DNA of 64,000 nucleotides from Actinomadura rudentiformis (GTDB lineage Bacteria > Actinomycetota > Actinomycetes > Streptosporangiales > Streptosporangiaceae): the NCBI RefSeq assembly GCF_008923185.1, contig NZ_WBMT01000007.1, positions 62,001 to 126,000 on the forward strand, read 5' to 3'. Of this stretch, positions 25,545-33,454 are shown one piece after another. Below the pieces are notes generated by a model. It searched no databases. It was not told the DNA's origin and worked only from the letters and a program-made list of their open reading frames with translations. Numbering within the stretch: position 1 is the first letter of the stretch; each line of letters begins with the position of its first letter. The position numbers and the translations under genes were made by a program.

Positions 25545-26888
25545 TCAGTCGCTGCGCGGGATGCGGAGGACGAAGCGGGCGCCGCGGGCGCTGTCTTCGA
25601 TACGGAGGGTGCCGTTGTGGGCGAGGGCGACCTGTCGGGCGATCGGGAGACCGAGGCCTGTGCCCCCCGCGTCGCGGCTGCGGGCGGCGTCGAGCCGGGT
25701 GAAACGCTGGAAGACGATCTCCCGGTCGCCGGCCGCGATGCCCGCGCCGTCGTCGGTCACCTCCAGGATCGCCGAGTCCCCGTCCACCCCGACAACGACC
25801 TGCATTGTGCTCGTCGCGTGCCGTTCGGCGTTGTCGAGCAGGTTCGTCAGCAGCCGCGCCAGGCACAACCGGTCACCGCGCACCGTCACGCCGGGTTCGA
25901 GTTCGGTGACGATCTCCTTGGTCCGCGGCGATCTCGAGACCTCGGCGTCGACCAGGTCGGCGAGATCGACCAGATCGCTGCCTTCCCGGGCTGCGCCGGC
26001 GTCGAGCCTGGCCAGTTCGAGGAGGTCGGAGACGATGTCCTGGAGCCGATCGAGACTGGTGAGCACCGCCCGGCCGACCTCCGGCCAGTCGGTGTCATCG
26101 GGATGCAGCAGCGCGTCCTCGACCTGGGCACGCGCCGCAGTGATCGGGCTGCGCAGGTCGTGCGAGGCATCGGAGGTGAAGCGGCGCTGCTGTTCGATCG
26201 CGGCGTCGAGACGGTCGAGCGTGGCGTTCGCGGCCTCGGCGAGGGCCCTGAGTTCGTCCTGGTTGGGCGGTACGGGCACGCGGCGACCGGACTCTGTCGC
26301 GGTGATCTCCGCGAGCTTCGCCCGGATCGCGTCCACCGGGGCGAGGGTCTGGTCCACCGTCCGCCAGCAGCCGACGACGGTGATCAGCACCAGGAGCACC
26401 GAGAGGCAGAGCAGGAAGACGACGAGGTTCGAGCTGACGTACCACGGGATGACGTCGCCGGCTGCGTAGATCGTCCAGTCCCCGTCCGGCTGGTAGACCC
26501 GGAACGCCACCACCTGCATGCAGCCCTTGAGCCCGGCCGGCGGGCAGAGCATCCGGATCGTGTAGACACTCTGCTCGGAGGGCTTGAACGAGGCGATCGG
26601 CGGGTGGCCCTTCAGGTTGGCGGACAGCGAGACGACCTGGTCCTTGGCGTTCAGGACCTGCAGCCCGGCCGTCTCACCCCGTGGCAGCACCGCCGGCAGC
26701 CGGTCTCGCTTGATGAGATGCACCACCTCAAGGGCCGCGGAGATCGTCTTCTCCCGTTCGAAGTCCTCCACCTGGCCGCGGACGCCGAGAAGCACGAGCA
26801 TGCTGACGCCCCCGCAGACCAGGGCCGCGATGGCCCCGGCTGTCAGCGTCATGCGCACCCGGATGGACCATCGCCGTTCGCCGACCAC
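25545..26888 (-). CDS. Orphan sensor histidine kinase
   Basis: A 447-residue kinase from GTG 26888 (GGGAGG 4 nt upstream). TM helices at about 14-36 and 153-174 flank an extracytoplasmic domain with two cysteines (MLCPPAGLKGCM) that could form a disulfide. HAMP is followed by HisKA with His243 in DASHDLRSP, then HATPase_c with LLTNLLDNAERH and GGTGLGLPIA. No response regulator gene is adjacent on either side, so its partner is encoded elsewhere. Its 3' end faces the repeat array. Confidence 0.9.
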   Translation of the reverse strand: MVGERRWSIRVRMTLTAGAIAALVCGGVSMLVLLGVRGQVEDFEREKTISAALEVVHLIKRDRLPAVLPRGETAGLQVLNAKDQVVSLSANLKGHPPIASFKPSEQSVYTIRMLCPPAGLKGCMQVVAFRVYQPDGDWTIYAAGDVIPWYVSSNLVVFLLCLSVLLVLITVVGCWRTVDQTLAPVDAIRAKLAEITATESGRRVPVPPNQDELRALAEAANATLDRLDAAIEQQRRFTSDASHDLRSPITAARAQVEDALLHPDDTDWPEVGRAVLTSLDRLQDIVSDLLELARLDAGAAREGSDLVDLADLVDAEVSRSPRTKEIVTELEPGVTVRGDRLCLARLLTNLLDNAERHATSTMQVVVGVDGDSAILEVTDDGAGIAAGDREIVFQRFTRLDAARSRDAGGTGLGLPIARQVALAHNGTLRIEDSARGARFVLRIPRSD

Positions 26889-27016
26889 TCGACCTCCCGA
26901 GGGTGAGACAACCACCCTGCAGGCAGGCCTGCACCCCGACCTCCCCACATACCGACCAGGAGAAGGCAAAGAACCGGTTCGTCACCTGGTCACGAGGGAT
27001 CACTCGCCGCGAGGGG

Positions 27017-27631
27017 TCAGACGAGCGCCGTTCCGATGAGCCCTTCGCGGGTGACCAGCCGGGTGAGGGCCTCGTCGTCCAGATCCGCAGTCCCGTCCGG
27101 CCGGCGTGGCAGCACCATGTAACGCGCTTCGGAGTTGGAGTCCCAGACCGCGATCTCCAGCTCCTCTGGCAGCTCCAGCCCGAACTCGGCGAGCACAACG
27201 CGCGGCTCGCGGACCACGCGGGCCCGGTAGGCATGGCTCTTGTACCAGGACGGGGACGGCCCGAGCAGCGCCAGTGGATAGCAGGAGCAGAGCGTGCAAA
27301 CGACCACGTTGTGCACGGTGGCGGTGTTCTCGACGACCCTCAGCTGGAAACCCTGGCGGGCGGGATCGGCCGAGCCGACCCCGAGCTCGGCGGCGGCCGA
27401 GTTGCCGTCGGCGAGCATCCGTTCCCTGAACGCCGGGTCGGTCCACGCACGTGCCACGAGCCGTGCGCCGTTCATGGGCGAGGCGCGTTCAAGGAACTTG
27501 GTGAGGTACGCGTCCAGATCCGCGTCGGTCGTCAGCCCTGCGGCGACGACGCGTTCTTCCAGCCTGCGCACCCGCGCCGCGACCGGCAGATCGGCATGGC
27601 TCTCGGAGTTGCCTCCCTCAGCATGGCTCAA
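27017..27631 (-). CDS. Nitrile hydratase-family alpha subunit (cobalt type)
   Basis: A 204-residue metal-binding subunit from TTG 27631. The signature VCTLCSCYP (Cys112, Cys115, Ser116, Cys117) is the cobalt-type claw setting of nitrile hydratase and thiocyanate hydrolase; two of these cysteines are oxidised to sulfenic/sulfinic acids in known enzymes. It hydrates nitriles to amides, or thiocyanate in the related enzyme. The gene overlaps the beta C-terminal-like gene by 14 bp. No in-frame ATG exists near the start, and the longer frame to 27811 lies inside that other gene. No cobalt-insertion activator is seen in the flanks. Confidence 0.88.
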   Translation of the reverse strand: MSHAEGGNSESHADLPVAARVRRLEERVVAAGLTTDADLDAYLTKFLERASPMNGARLVARAWTDPAFRERMLADGNSAAAELGVGSADPARQGFQLRVVENTATVHNVVVCTLCSCYPLALLGPSPSWYKSHAYRARVVREPRVVLAEFGLELPEELEIAVWDSNSEARYMVLPRRPDGTADLDDEALTRLVTREGLIGTALV

Positions 27632-27935
27632 GGTACGACTCCCAGAGGTCGACGGCGACGGTATGGTCCCCGACGCCCCACAGGTCGCGTGCCGCGAACC
27701 GTACGACATGGACGGTCTCCACACGCGGCGGCTCGATCCCGCGTGCCCGGTCGTCCGGCAGCGGCGCGGCACCGTGCGAGTGAACGATCTCGCCCAGCTG
27801 ACCGCGTACATAGCGCGGGACTCTGGTGTGATGCTCGGGATCGACGGCGCGTACGCGGACCCTGTCGCCCAACGTGAACGCGGCGGACGAGGGCTGGTCC
27901 TGGGCCTGAGGCAAGGCCGCCCGTGGATCAGGCAA
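27618..27935 (-). CDS. Nitrile hydratase beta C-terminal-like (SH3-like) subunit
   Basis: A 105-residue protein from TTG 27935. It matches the C-terminal half of nitrile hydratase beta: FTLGDRVRVRAVDPEHHTRVPRY, GQLGEIVHSHG, and the end VHVVRFAARDLWG...DLWESYLEP. In ordinary nitrile hydratases this is fused to the N-terminal half; here it is separate, as in thiocyanate hydrolase and toyocamycin nitrile hydratase. It overlaps the N-terminal-half gene by 8 bp and the alpha gene by 14 bp, so all three are translationally linked. A recent frameshift is a weaker alternative, since each junction has a usable start. Confidence 0.8.
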   Translation of the reverse strand: MPDPRAALPQAQDQPSSAAFTLGDRVRVRAVDPEHHTRVPRYVRGQLGEIVHSHGAAPLPDDRARGIEPPRVETVHVVRFAARDLWGVGDHTVAVDLWESYLEPC

Positions 27936-28191
27936 GGCCCTTCGCCTCCAGCAGGTCTTCGATGGCCATGAGCCAGCGCTCGTAGTAGGACGTGCGCAGG
28001 TAGGTCTCCGGCGGGATGCGTTCAATGGCGTCCCGGAACTCGTCCACGTTGTACGCGCCGGCGCGCAGGAGCACCGAGCTCAGCGCGAAGACGCGGGCCT
28101 CCCAGGCGGCATGGAACGCGGGCTCGCCGCCCACGACCACCGGTACGGGACCGAAGCCGAGTTGCCCGCCCATGTCGTGCACCCTGCTCAT
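27928..28191 (-). CDS. Nitrile hydratase beta N-terminal-like subunit
   Basis: An 87-residue protein corresponding to the N-terminal half of nitrile hydratase beta: VHDMGGQLGFGPV, FHAAWEARVFALSSVLL, the YNVDEFRDAIERIPPETYL segment and SYYERWLMAIEDLL. It is also the form sometimes annotated as nitrile hydratase accessory protein. It is the first of three overlapping genes. GC-rich array sequence lies just upstream, and no clear promoter is visible. Confidence 0.82.
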   Translation of the reverse strand: MSRVHDMGGQLGFGPVPVVVGGEPAFHAAWEARVFALSSVLLRAGAYNVDEFRDAIERIPPETYLRTSYYERWLMAIEDLLEAKGLA

Positions 28192-28226
28192 GCCCCGACG
28201 CTAACCGTCGAGATCTCCCACCGGAA

Positions 28227-28478
28227 GGCCCGTCGTCGTGTCCCTGGTTTGTCGTATACGTGGTCTGTCGTGTAGCTGGTCTGTCGTGTCCCTGTCTGTC
28301 GTGTCCCTGTCTGTCGTGTCGATGGCCTGTCGTAAAGTCGGTCCGTCGCGTGGCCGGTCAGTCGTGTCACCGGTTAGTCGTGTCACCGGTCTCTTGTGAC
28401 GCCGGTCAGTCGTGTGGCCGGTCCGTCACATGGCCGGTCCGTCGTACGGCCGGTCCGTCGTATGGCTGGTCTAACGTT
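28227..28478 (-). repeat. 16-bp tandem repeat array, about 16 units
   Basis: On the minus strand the unit is near ACACGACGGACCGGCC, repeated about 16 times with substitutions and a few 1-bp indels. The first unit, GAACGTTAGACCAGCC, spans the TAG stop (28473-28471) of the glycerophosphodiesterase gene. There are no unique spacers, so this is not a CRISPR array. Confidence 0.88.
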
Positions 28479-29403
28479 CGCGGAGGACTCGGTTGAGTAC
28501 GTCGGGCTTGTTGGTGATGATGCCGTCCACACCGAGCTTGAGGGCGCGGCGCATCTTGGCGGAGTCGTCGATCGTGTAGGTGAAGGCCTCCATCTTGTAG
28601 CGATGGATGCTCTTCACGTAGGAGGCGGTGAGGCCCGAATATCGCGGGTTGATCTGGTCGGCCCACCGGGAGAGCGCGGGCAACTGGGCGGTCGACGGCC
28701 TGCCGAGCAGCCCGATCGGCACTTTCGGAAGGAGCCGGTTGAAGCGGCGCGCGGAAGTGAAGTCGAACGACTGGACGATGAGCCGTCGCTCTCGTGGATC
28801 GTGCCGGAGCCACGAAGGGTTGCGGAACAGCTCGTGCGCGATGCGGCGTTCGATCCCGGGATAGCGGCTGGGCGCCTTGATCTCCAGGAGCAGGCCGAGG
28901 CCGCTGTTCCTCATGACACGCAGCGTTTCGCCGAGGGTCGGCACGCGCTCGCGCCTGTATCTGGAGCTGAACCACGAGCCCGCGTCGAGCCTGCGGATCT
29001 CGGCGAGCGTGAAGTCGGAGACCCGCCACGGTGACCGGCCCGGGAACACCGACTCCACGTTGGTCGTACGGGCCAGCGTGGTGTCGTGCATGAGCACGAG
29101 CTTGTGGTCCTTGGTCTCCTGCACGTCGATCTCGAAAAGATCGGCGCGCTTCGTCCGGGCCAGTTTGGTCGCGGCGATCGTGTTCTCGGGAGCGGCAGCG
29201 GAAGCACCACGGTGTGCGACGTTGGCGATCTTGCGAGTGGCCTTCGCGGCGTTGGCGGCCTTGGCCACTCTGGCGGCGTTGACCGATGTCGTCTGCGTTG
29301 CGGGTGTCGCGGGAGCGTTGGCGGGGGTGGCGTCTGCGGTAGGGAGCGGGAGGGTCGTGGCGGCCACGGCGGCGGCGAGGGGAAAACCGAGCCGTTGGAA
29401 CAT
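28471..29403 (-). CDS. Secreted glycerophosphodiester phosphodiesterase
   Basis: A 310-residue exported GDPD. The signal region and an Ala/Thr-rich low-complexity spacer (about 1-60) precede the catalytic domain: AHRGASAAAPENT with the His/Arg and Glu of the active site, EIDVQETKDHKLVLMHD with the metal acids and second His, then LLLEIKAP and GIITNKPDVL at the end of the barrel. It hydrolyses glycerophosphodiesters to glycerol-3-phosphate and alcohols. ATG 29403 follows GAGG; a GTG two codons earlier is possible. Its stop lies in the first unit of the 16-bp array. Confidence 0.9.
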   Translation of the reverse strand: MFQRLGFPLAAAVAATTLPLPTADATPANAPATPATQTTSVNAARVAKAANAAKATRKIANVAHRGASAAAPENTIAATKLARTKRADLFEIDVQETKDHKLVLMHDTTLARTTNVESVFPGRSPWRVSDFTLAEIRRLDAGSWFSSRYRRERVPTLGETLRVMRNSGLGLLLEIKAPSRYPGIERRIAHELFRNPSWLRHDPRERRLIVQSFDFTSARRFNRLLPKVPIGLLGRPSTAQLPALSRWADQINPRYSGLTASYVKSIHRYKMEAFTYTIDDSAKMRRALKLGVDGIITNKPDVLNRVLRER

Positions 29404-29504
29404 TGTCACCTCGAACAGGGAGAGGAACCGTCCCTGTCAAGTTTTGTTGCGCACGATGAAAGCGAAGTAACAACGCGATAGCAGGTCGTGTACTCCTGGT
29501 GACC

Positions 29505-31289
29505 TTATTTGTCTGACTGATCCGATACCGACCCCGGCGATTCGGGTGACTCGGGAATTTCAGAGGATTTACGTGTTTTGGGGACTTGGGTGCGCGAACG
29601 AGCCCCGGCTTCATGGCTCGCGCGGATCGCCCGCCGCAGCCGCCTCCGAACGCGGGGTCTCCGGAACCGCCGCCGGATCCGTTCGCTCTCGACGGCGCCC
29701 GGTGCGATGACCTTGGGCAGGAGGGGCAGTCGGGGCGCGGCCAGCCGCGTCGGACGGCTCCGCCCTCGCAGAGTCACCGACTCTCCGAGGTCCCATTTGT
29801 CGGCCTCGGAGAGGTGCGCCAGCTCAAGCACGGTGCCCGAGGCGAGGACGCGGCCCGGCGCGACCTTCGCCAGGTCGCTGAGGCGCGCGGCCTCGTTCAC
29901 CGGGTCGCCGATGACCGTGTATTCGAAGCGCTGTTCGGCACCGATGTAGCCGGCGACGACGGGCCCTGCCGATACTCCGATCCCGGCGTCCACCTGCGGG
30001 ACCTCCGTACGCAGCCGGAACGACAGCTCGCGGGCGGCGCCCAGCGCGGCACCGGCCGAGTCCTCCACGTCGGTAGGCGCGCCGAAGATGGCGAGCGCGG
30101 CGTCACCCTCGAACTTGTTGATCCATCCGCCGTGGCCGTTGACCGTCTCGACCACGACACCGAAGAACTGGTTGAGCAGCGTCACCACCTCGTCGGGCGC
30201 GTGCGTCTCGGCCAGCCGCGTCGAGCCCGTGAGGTCGACGAACAGCACCGAGACCTCACGGGTCTCACCGCCCAGTTCGACATGGCCGTTCTCCAGCGCG
30301 AGGCCCGCGACCTCTTCGCCCACGTGCCGTCCGAACAGGTCACGCAGGCGTTCGTGGTCGCGCAGCCCGGTGACCATGTGGTTGAACCCGGACTGGAGCT
30401 GCCCGACCTCGCTGGCGTCGTACACCTCGATCTCGGTCTCCAGATCGCCGCGTTCGACCCTGGCCATGCCCTTGCGCACGGTCTTGATGGGGTCGGCGAT
30501 CGCCTGCGTCGCCAGATAAGTGACCGCCATGCCGACGAGCAGCGCCGTGCCTCCCAGCCCGAGGATGGTGATCGCCAGCTGGGTGGTGCCGATGCCTCCG
30601 GCGGCGAGGGCCCCGATGGCCACGCAGACCAGCCCGAAGACCGGTATCGCGGTGCCGAGGGCCCAGGCCAGCATCACCCGCGTCGTGACCCCGGGAAGCT
30701 TGACCCAGCGTGGATGCTCGGTGGTGAGGACGAGCGCGGCCGCCGGTCGCAGCAGCCGTTCGGACAGCAGATAGACGATCGTGCACGTGGTGGCGGCGCC
30801 GAGAAGGGACGTGAGCCCTGTCTTCACCGCGAGCCGGACGGTGAACATCACCAGGTCCAGGACCGCGATGCCGAGCGCGCCGAGCGCCCACAACGTCCCC
30901 ATCACGAGCGTCACCCGGAGCGGTCCGAGCAACACAGCGCGCCGCTGCTGCCGGTCGGGCGTGCCACCCTCCCGTACGAGCCGTACGACCGGACGCCACA
31001 GCCGGAAGCCGAGCGCCAGCGCCACCGGAACCGCGAGCACCGGATAGCTGAAGAACGCGATCACGTTGACCAGCCGGGCGTGCGTGAGGTCACTGTCGGA
31101 CATCGGCGGGTCGGGCACCACGAACAACGCGAACAGCAGCACCACCAGCGCCCCGACCACATTGGCGACGCCGACGACGCAGAGAAGCACCCACCGCACG
31201 CGGACTTCGAGCATCGTGCGCGGAACGCTGGGGAGAGTGTCCAACCGGGCACCGAGCCTGCGTGCCACCGCCTTGCCCGTCACTGTCAC
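29505..31289 (-). CDS. Membrane class III adenylate/guanylate cyclase
   Basis: A 594-residue protein with about six N-terminal TM helices (about 30-265), a HAMP domain (about 265-320) and one class III cyclase domain (about 330-510), the arrangement of the mycobacterial Rv1318c group. Metal-binding Asp residues are in LFVDLTGSTRLAE and FEGDAALAIFG; the nucleotide segment EYTVIGDPVNEAARL is intact. A basic, Ser/Pro-rich tail of about 75 residues follows. The product would be cAMP; the signal sensed by the TM part is unknown. Confidence 0.9.
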   Translation of the reverse strand: MTVTGKAVARRLGARLDTLPSVPRTMLEVRVRWVLLCVVGVANVVGALVVLLFALFVVPDPPMSDSDLTHARLVNVIAFFSYPVLAVPVALALGFRLWRPVVRLVREGGTPDRQQRRAVLLGPLRVTLVMGTLWALGALGIAVLDLVMFTVRLAVKTGLTSLLGAATTCTIVYLLSERLLRPAAALVLTTEHPRWVKLPGVTTRVMLAWALGTAIPVFGLVCVAIGALAAGGIGTTQLAITILGLGGTALLVGMAVTYLATQAIADPIKTVRKGMARVERGDLETEIEVYDASEVGQLQSGFNHMVTGLRDHERLRDLFGRHVGEEVAGLALENGHVELGGETREVSVLFVDLTGSTRLAETHAPDEVVTLLNQFFGVVVETVNGHGGWINKFEGDAALAIFGAPTDVEDSAGAALGAARELSFRLRTEVPQVDAGIGVSAGPVVAGYIGAEQRFEYTVIGDPVNEAARLSDLAKVAPGRVLASGTVLELAHLSEADKWDLGESVTLRGRSRPTRLAAPRLPLLPKVIAPGAVESERIRRRFRRPRVRRRLRRAIRASHEAGARSRTQVPKTRKSSEIPESPESPGSVSDQSDK

Positions 31290-31409
31290 CGCCTCGCCGG
31301 TCGCACCACACCCCGGTCACAACACAGGACGATCTCACGATAGAACGCAAAGCCCGCGAACACCCTGGGGTTATGACCACCGTCACAGAGAGTACAGAGG
31401 GTATAGCGG

Positions 31410-31415
31410 TATAAT
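31410..31415 (+). promoter_or_regulatory. Perfect -10 element of the ABC-F leader promoter
   Basis: TATAAT at 31410-31415 is a consensus -10, striking in this GC-rich DNA. Transcription would begin at about 31421-31423, on or next to the ATG of the leader ORF. No convincing -35 hexamer is present at 16-18 bp, so an activator may be needed. Confidence 0.6.
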
Positions 31416-31422
31416 TGCGGCT

Positions 31423-31467
31423 ATGAGTTGTTCTGGCGCCGGTCCCGTGGGGATCTGGTTCTACTGA
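31423..31467 (+). CDS. 14-codon leader ORF upstream of the ABC-F gene
   Basis: ATG 31423 to TGA 31467 encodes MSCSGAGPVGIWFY. It lies 6-8 nt after TATAAT, so it could be translated from a leaderless or nearly leaderless transcript. Antibiotic-inducible ABC-F and other ribosome-protection genes often have such short ORFs, where drug-stalled ribosomes change the folding of the RNA that follows. Downstream hairpins fit that scheme. That it acts this way here is inferred. Confidence 0.6.
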   Translation: MSCSGAGPVGIWFY

Positions 31468-31471
31468 CCTC

Positions 31472-31600
31472 CCGCGCTGACGCGGCGTTCTGATTGCACG
31501 CGTCGGGCGCGGTCGAGCATGCCTGCTCTCAGCATGACCACGCGGTGCATCGTGTCGTGTCGCGTCCCCTTCGCCCCGCTGCCGGGACCTCATTTTCTTC
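31472..31600 (+). promoter_or_regulatory. Candidate attenuator between leader ORF and ABC-F gene
   Basis: Directly after the leader stop, CCGCG/CGCGG (31472-31485) competes with GACGCG/CGCGTC (31479-31504). A longer stem (31508-31544, CGCGGTC and CATGC arms) follows. A weak GTCCC/GGGAC hairpin (31564-31588) ends in a T-rich tract (31592-31600), resembling an intrinsic terminator. The leader is about 320 nt long in total. Confidence 0.45.
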
Positions 31601-31786
31601 GCATCCCTTAGGCGCGCCTTCGAACCACGCCCTGTGGTATCCGTACGCGCCGTGAGATGTCCGTACGCGCCCAGAGGTGTCGCACCGGCCCGGTGAGCGG
31701 GATCAGTCCTGATCAAGGTCCCTTCCTGGCCCTGCCCTGCCTGCATGGCAGAGGCGGCCGGGAGCAAGCATCTGGAGGTCGACACC

Positions 31787-33415
31787 ATGACCCGCCACCG
31801 CCCACAACACACCGAAACTTCCCAGCTCAGCCTCAAGGACGTAACGAAGGCGTACGAGGGCCGAGTCGTACTCGAACACGTCACCCTCTCTGTACGCAGC
31901 GGCGAAAAGGTCGGTGTCATCGGAGAGAACGGTTCCGGGAAGTCCACGTTGCTCCGGCTGCTGGCCGGCGAGGAGAAACCCGACACCGGAGACATCACCG
32001 TCATGGCCGCTGGCGGCGTGGGCCACCTAGGCCAGACGCTCGACCTGGCGCCCGAGCTAACCGTGGCCGACGCGATCGACCATGCCCTCGCCGACTTGCG
32101 CGAGCTGGAACAACGCATGCGAGAAGCCGAAGCCACCATGGCCGACGCGTCTCCAGAGGAGATGGCCGCATACGGCGACCTGCTCACGGCGTACGAGGCA
32201 CGCGGAGGATACGAGGCCGACGCCCGCGTAGATGCGGCGATGAACAACCTCGGCTTGGCGCACATCACCCGCGACCGCGTACTGGGCAGCCTGTCCGGCG
32301 GCGAGCAGTCACGGCTAGGGCTGGCCTGCGTCCTGGCAGCCGCACCCGAACTCCTTCTACTGGACGAGCCGACCAACCACCTAGACGAGCAGGCCGTGAC
32401 GTGGCTCGAAGGGCAACTCCAGGCACACCGGGGCACCGTCGTCACGGTCACCCACGACCGAGCGTTCCTCGAAGGTTTCGCAACCGCGATCCTGGAGGTC
32501 GACCGGCATACCGTCACCCGCTACGGCAACGGATGGAACGGCTACCTGACCGGGAAGGCCGCCGCTCGCCGACGCTGGGAACAGGAGTACGCGGAATGGC
32601 TCAGTGAGATCGACCGGCAGACCCAACTGGCCGAGTCCGGCGCCGAACGACTCGGATCGCTAGGACCGGTCAACCGGGAACAGCGCATGTCGGGTCGCCA
32701 CCGCCGTTCCCACGAGGGCGGCGTGTCCGCCCTGATCCGCAACGCCCGCGAACGCCTGCAACGTCTCCACGACAACCCAGTCCCACGCCCGCCAGACCCG
32801 CTCCGTTTTACTGCCCAAATTGAGGGCGGCAAGGGCGACGGGCTCACCGCAGAACTGACGGAGGTCAAGGTCTCCGGCCGACTGGACATCGAGGAGTTCA
32901 AACTCGCGCCAGGCGAACGGATGTTGCTCACCGGCCCGAACGGCGCAGGCAAAACAACGCTGCTCCGCGTCCTGGCCGGGGATCTGGCCCAGGACCACGG
33001 CAAAGTGAAGCGGCCAAAAAGAATCGGTTACCTGCGCCAGGAGCTACCAATCGAAAAGTCCCGGCGCAACGTCCTAGCCCTCTTCGCCGAAGGCCTCCCC
33101 GGCACCGCCGCCGACCACGCCGACACCTTGCTAAAACTGGGCCTCTTCCGCGAAGAAGACCTGGAACGACCAGCATCGGCCCTATCCATCGGCCAGCGCC
33201 GCCGCCTAGAACTGGCCCGCCTGGTAACCCGTCCAGCAGACCTCCTGATCCTGGACGAGCCCACCAACCACCTATCCCTTGCCTTGATCGAGGAACTAGA
33301 AGAAGCCCTCGACTCGTACAAGGGATCGCTGCTGGTGGTCTCACACGACCGCCGCTTCCGGAGCGGATTCACCGGCACTCGCGCAGAACTACGAGAAGGC
33401 CGCCTAGCCGCCTGA
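31787..33415 (+). CDS. ABC-F ribosome-protection ATPase (antibiotic resistance type)
   Basis: A 542-residue protein with two ABC domains and no TM segment. Domain 1 has Walker A GENGSGKST, signature LSGGEQSRL and LLLLDEPTNHLD; domain 2 has GPNGAGKTT, LSIGQRRRLEL and LLILDEPTNHLS. The inter-domain linker (about 215-310) is charged and of the length seen in actinobacterial self-resistance proteins. ABC-F proteins of this kind bind the ribosomal E site and dislodge macrolides, lincosamides or streptogramins. ATG 31787 has GGAGG 8 nt upstream; ATG 31745 in frame lacks one. The long leader suggests drug-inducible expression. Confidence 0.92.
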   Translation: MTRHRPQHTETSQLSLKDVTKAYEGRVVLEHVTLSVRSGEKVGVIGENGSGKSTLLRLLAGEEKPDTGDITVMAAGGVGHLGQTLDLAPELTVADAIDHALADLRELEQRMREAEATMADASPEEMAAYGDLLTAYEARGGYEADARVDAAMNNLGLAHITRDRVLGSLSGGEQSRLGLACVLAAAPELLLLDEPTNHLDEQAVTWLEGQLQAHRGTVVTVTHDRAFLEGFATAILEVDRHTVTRYGNGWNGYLTGKAAARRRWEQEYAEWLSEIDRQTQLAESGAERLGSLGPVNREQRMSGRHRRSHEGGVSALIRNARERLQRLHDNPVPRPPDPLRFTAQIEGGKGDGLTAELTEVKVSGRLDIEEFKLAPGERMLLTGPNGAGKTTLLRVLAGDLAQDHGKVKRPKRIGYLRQELPIEKSRRNVLALFAEGLPGTAADHADTLLKLGLFREEDLERPASALSIGQRRRLELARLVTRPADLLILDEPTNHLSLALIEELEEALDSYKGSLLVVSHDRRFRSGFTGTRAELREGRLAA

Positions 33416-33421
33416 CCAATC

Positions 33422-33454
33422 GGGGCGCCCCAACAAACATCACCGGGGCGCCCC
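33422..33454 (+). terminator. Terminator-like inverted repeat after ABC-F gene
   Basis: GGGGCGCCCC occurs twice (33422-33431 and 33445-33454) with 13 nt between; each copy is self-complementary and the pair can form a 10-bp stem. No T tract follows. Confidence 0.55.

Noticed and set aside
28227-28478. CRISPR-like direct repeat array
   Set aside because: The units are contiguous with no unique spacers, they vary, and no cas genes are present.
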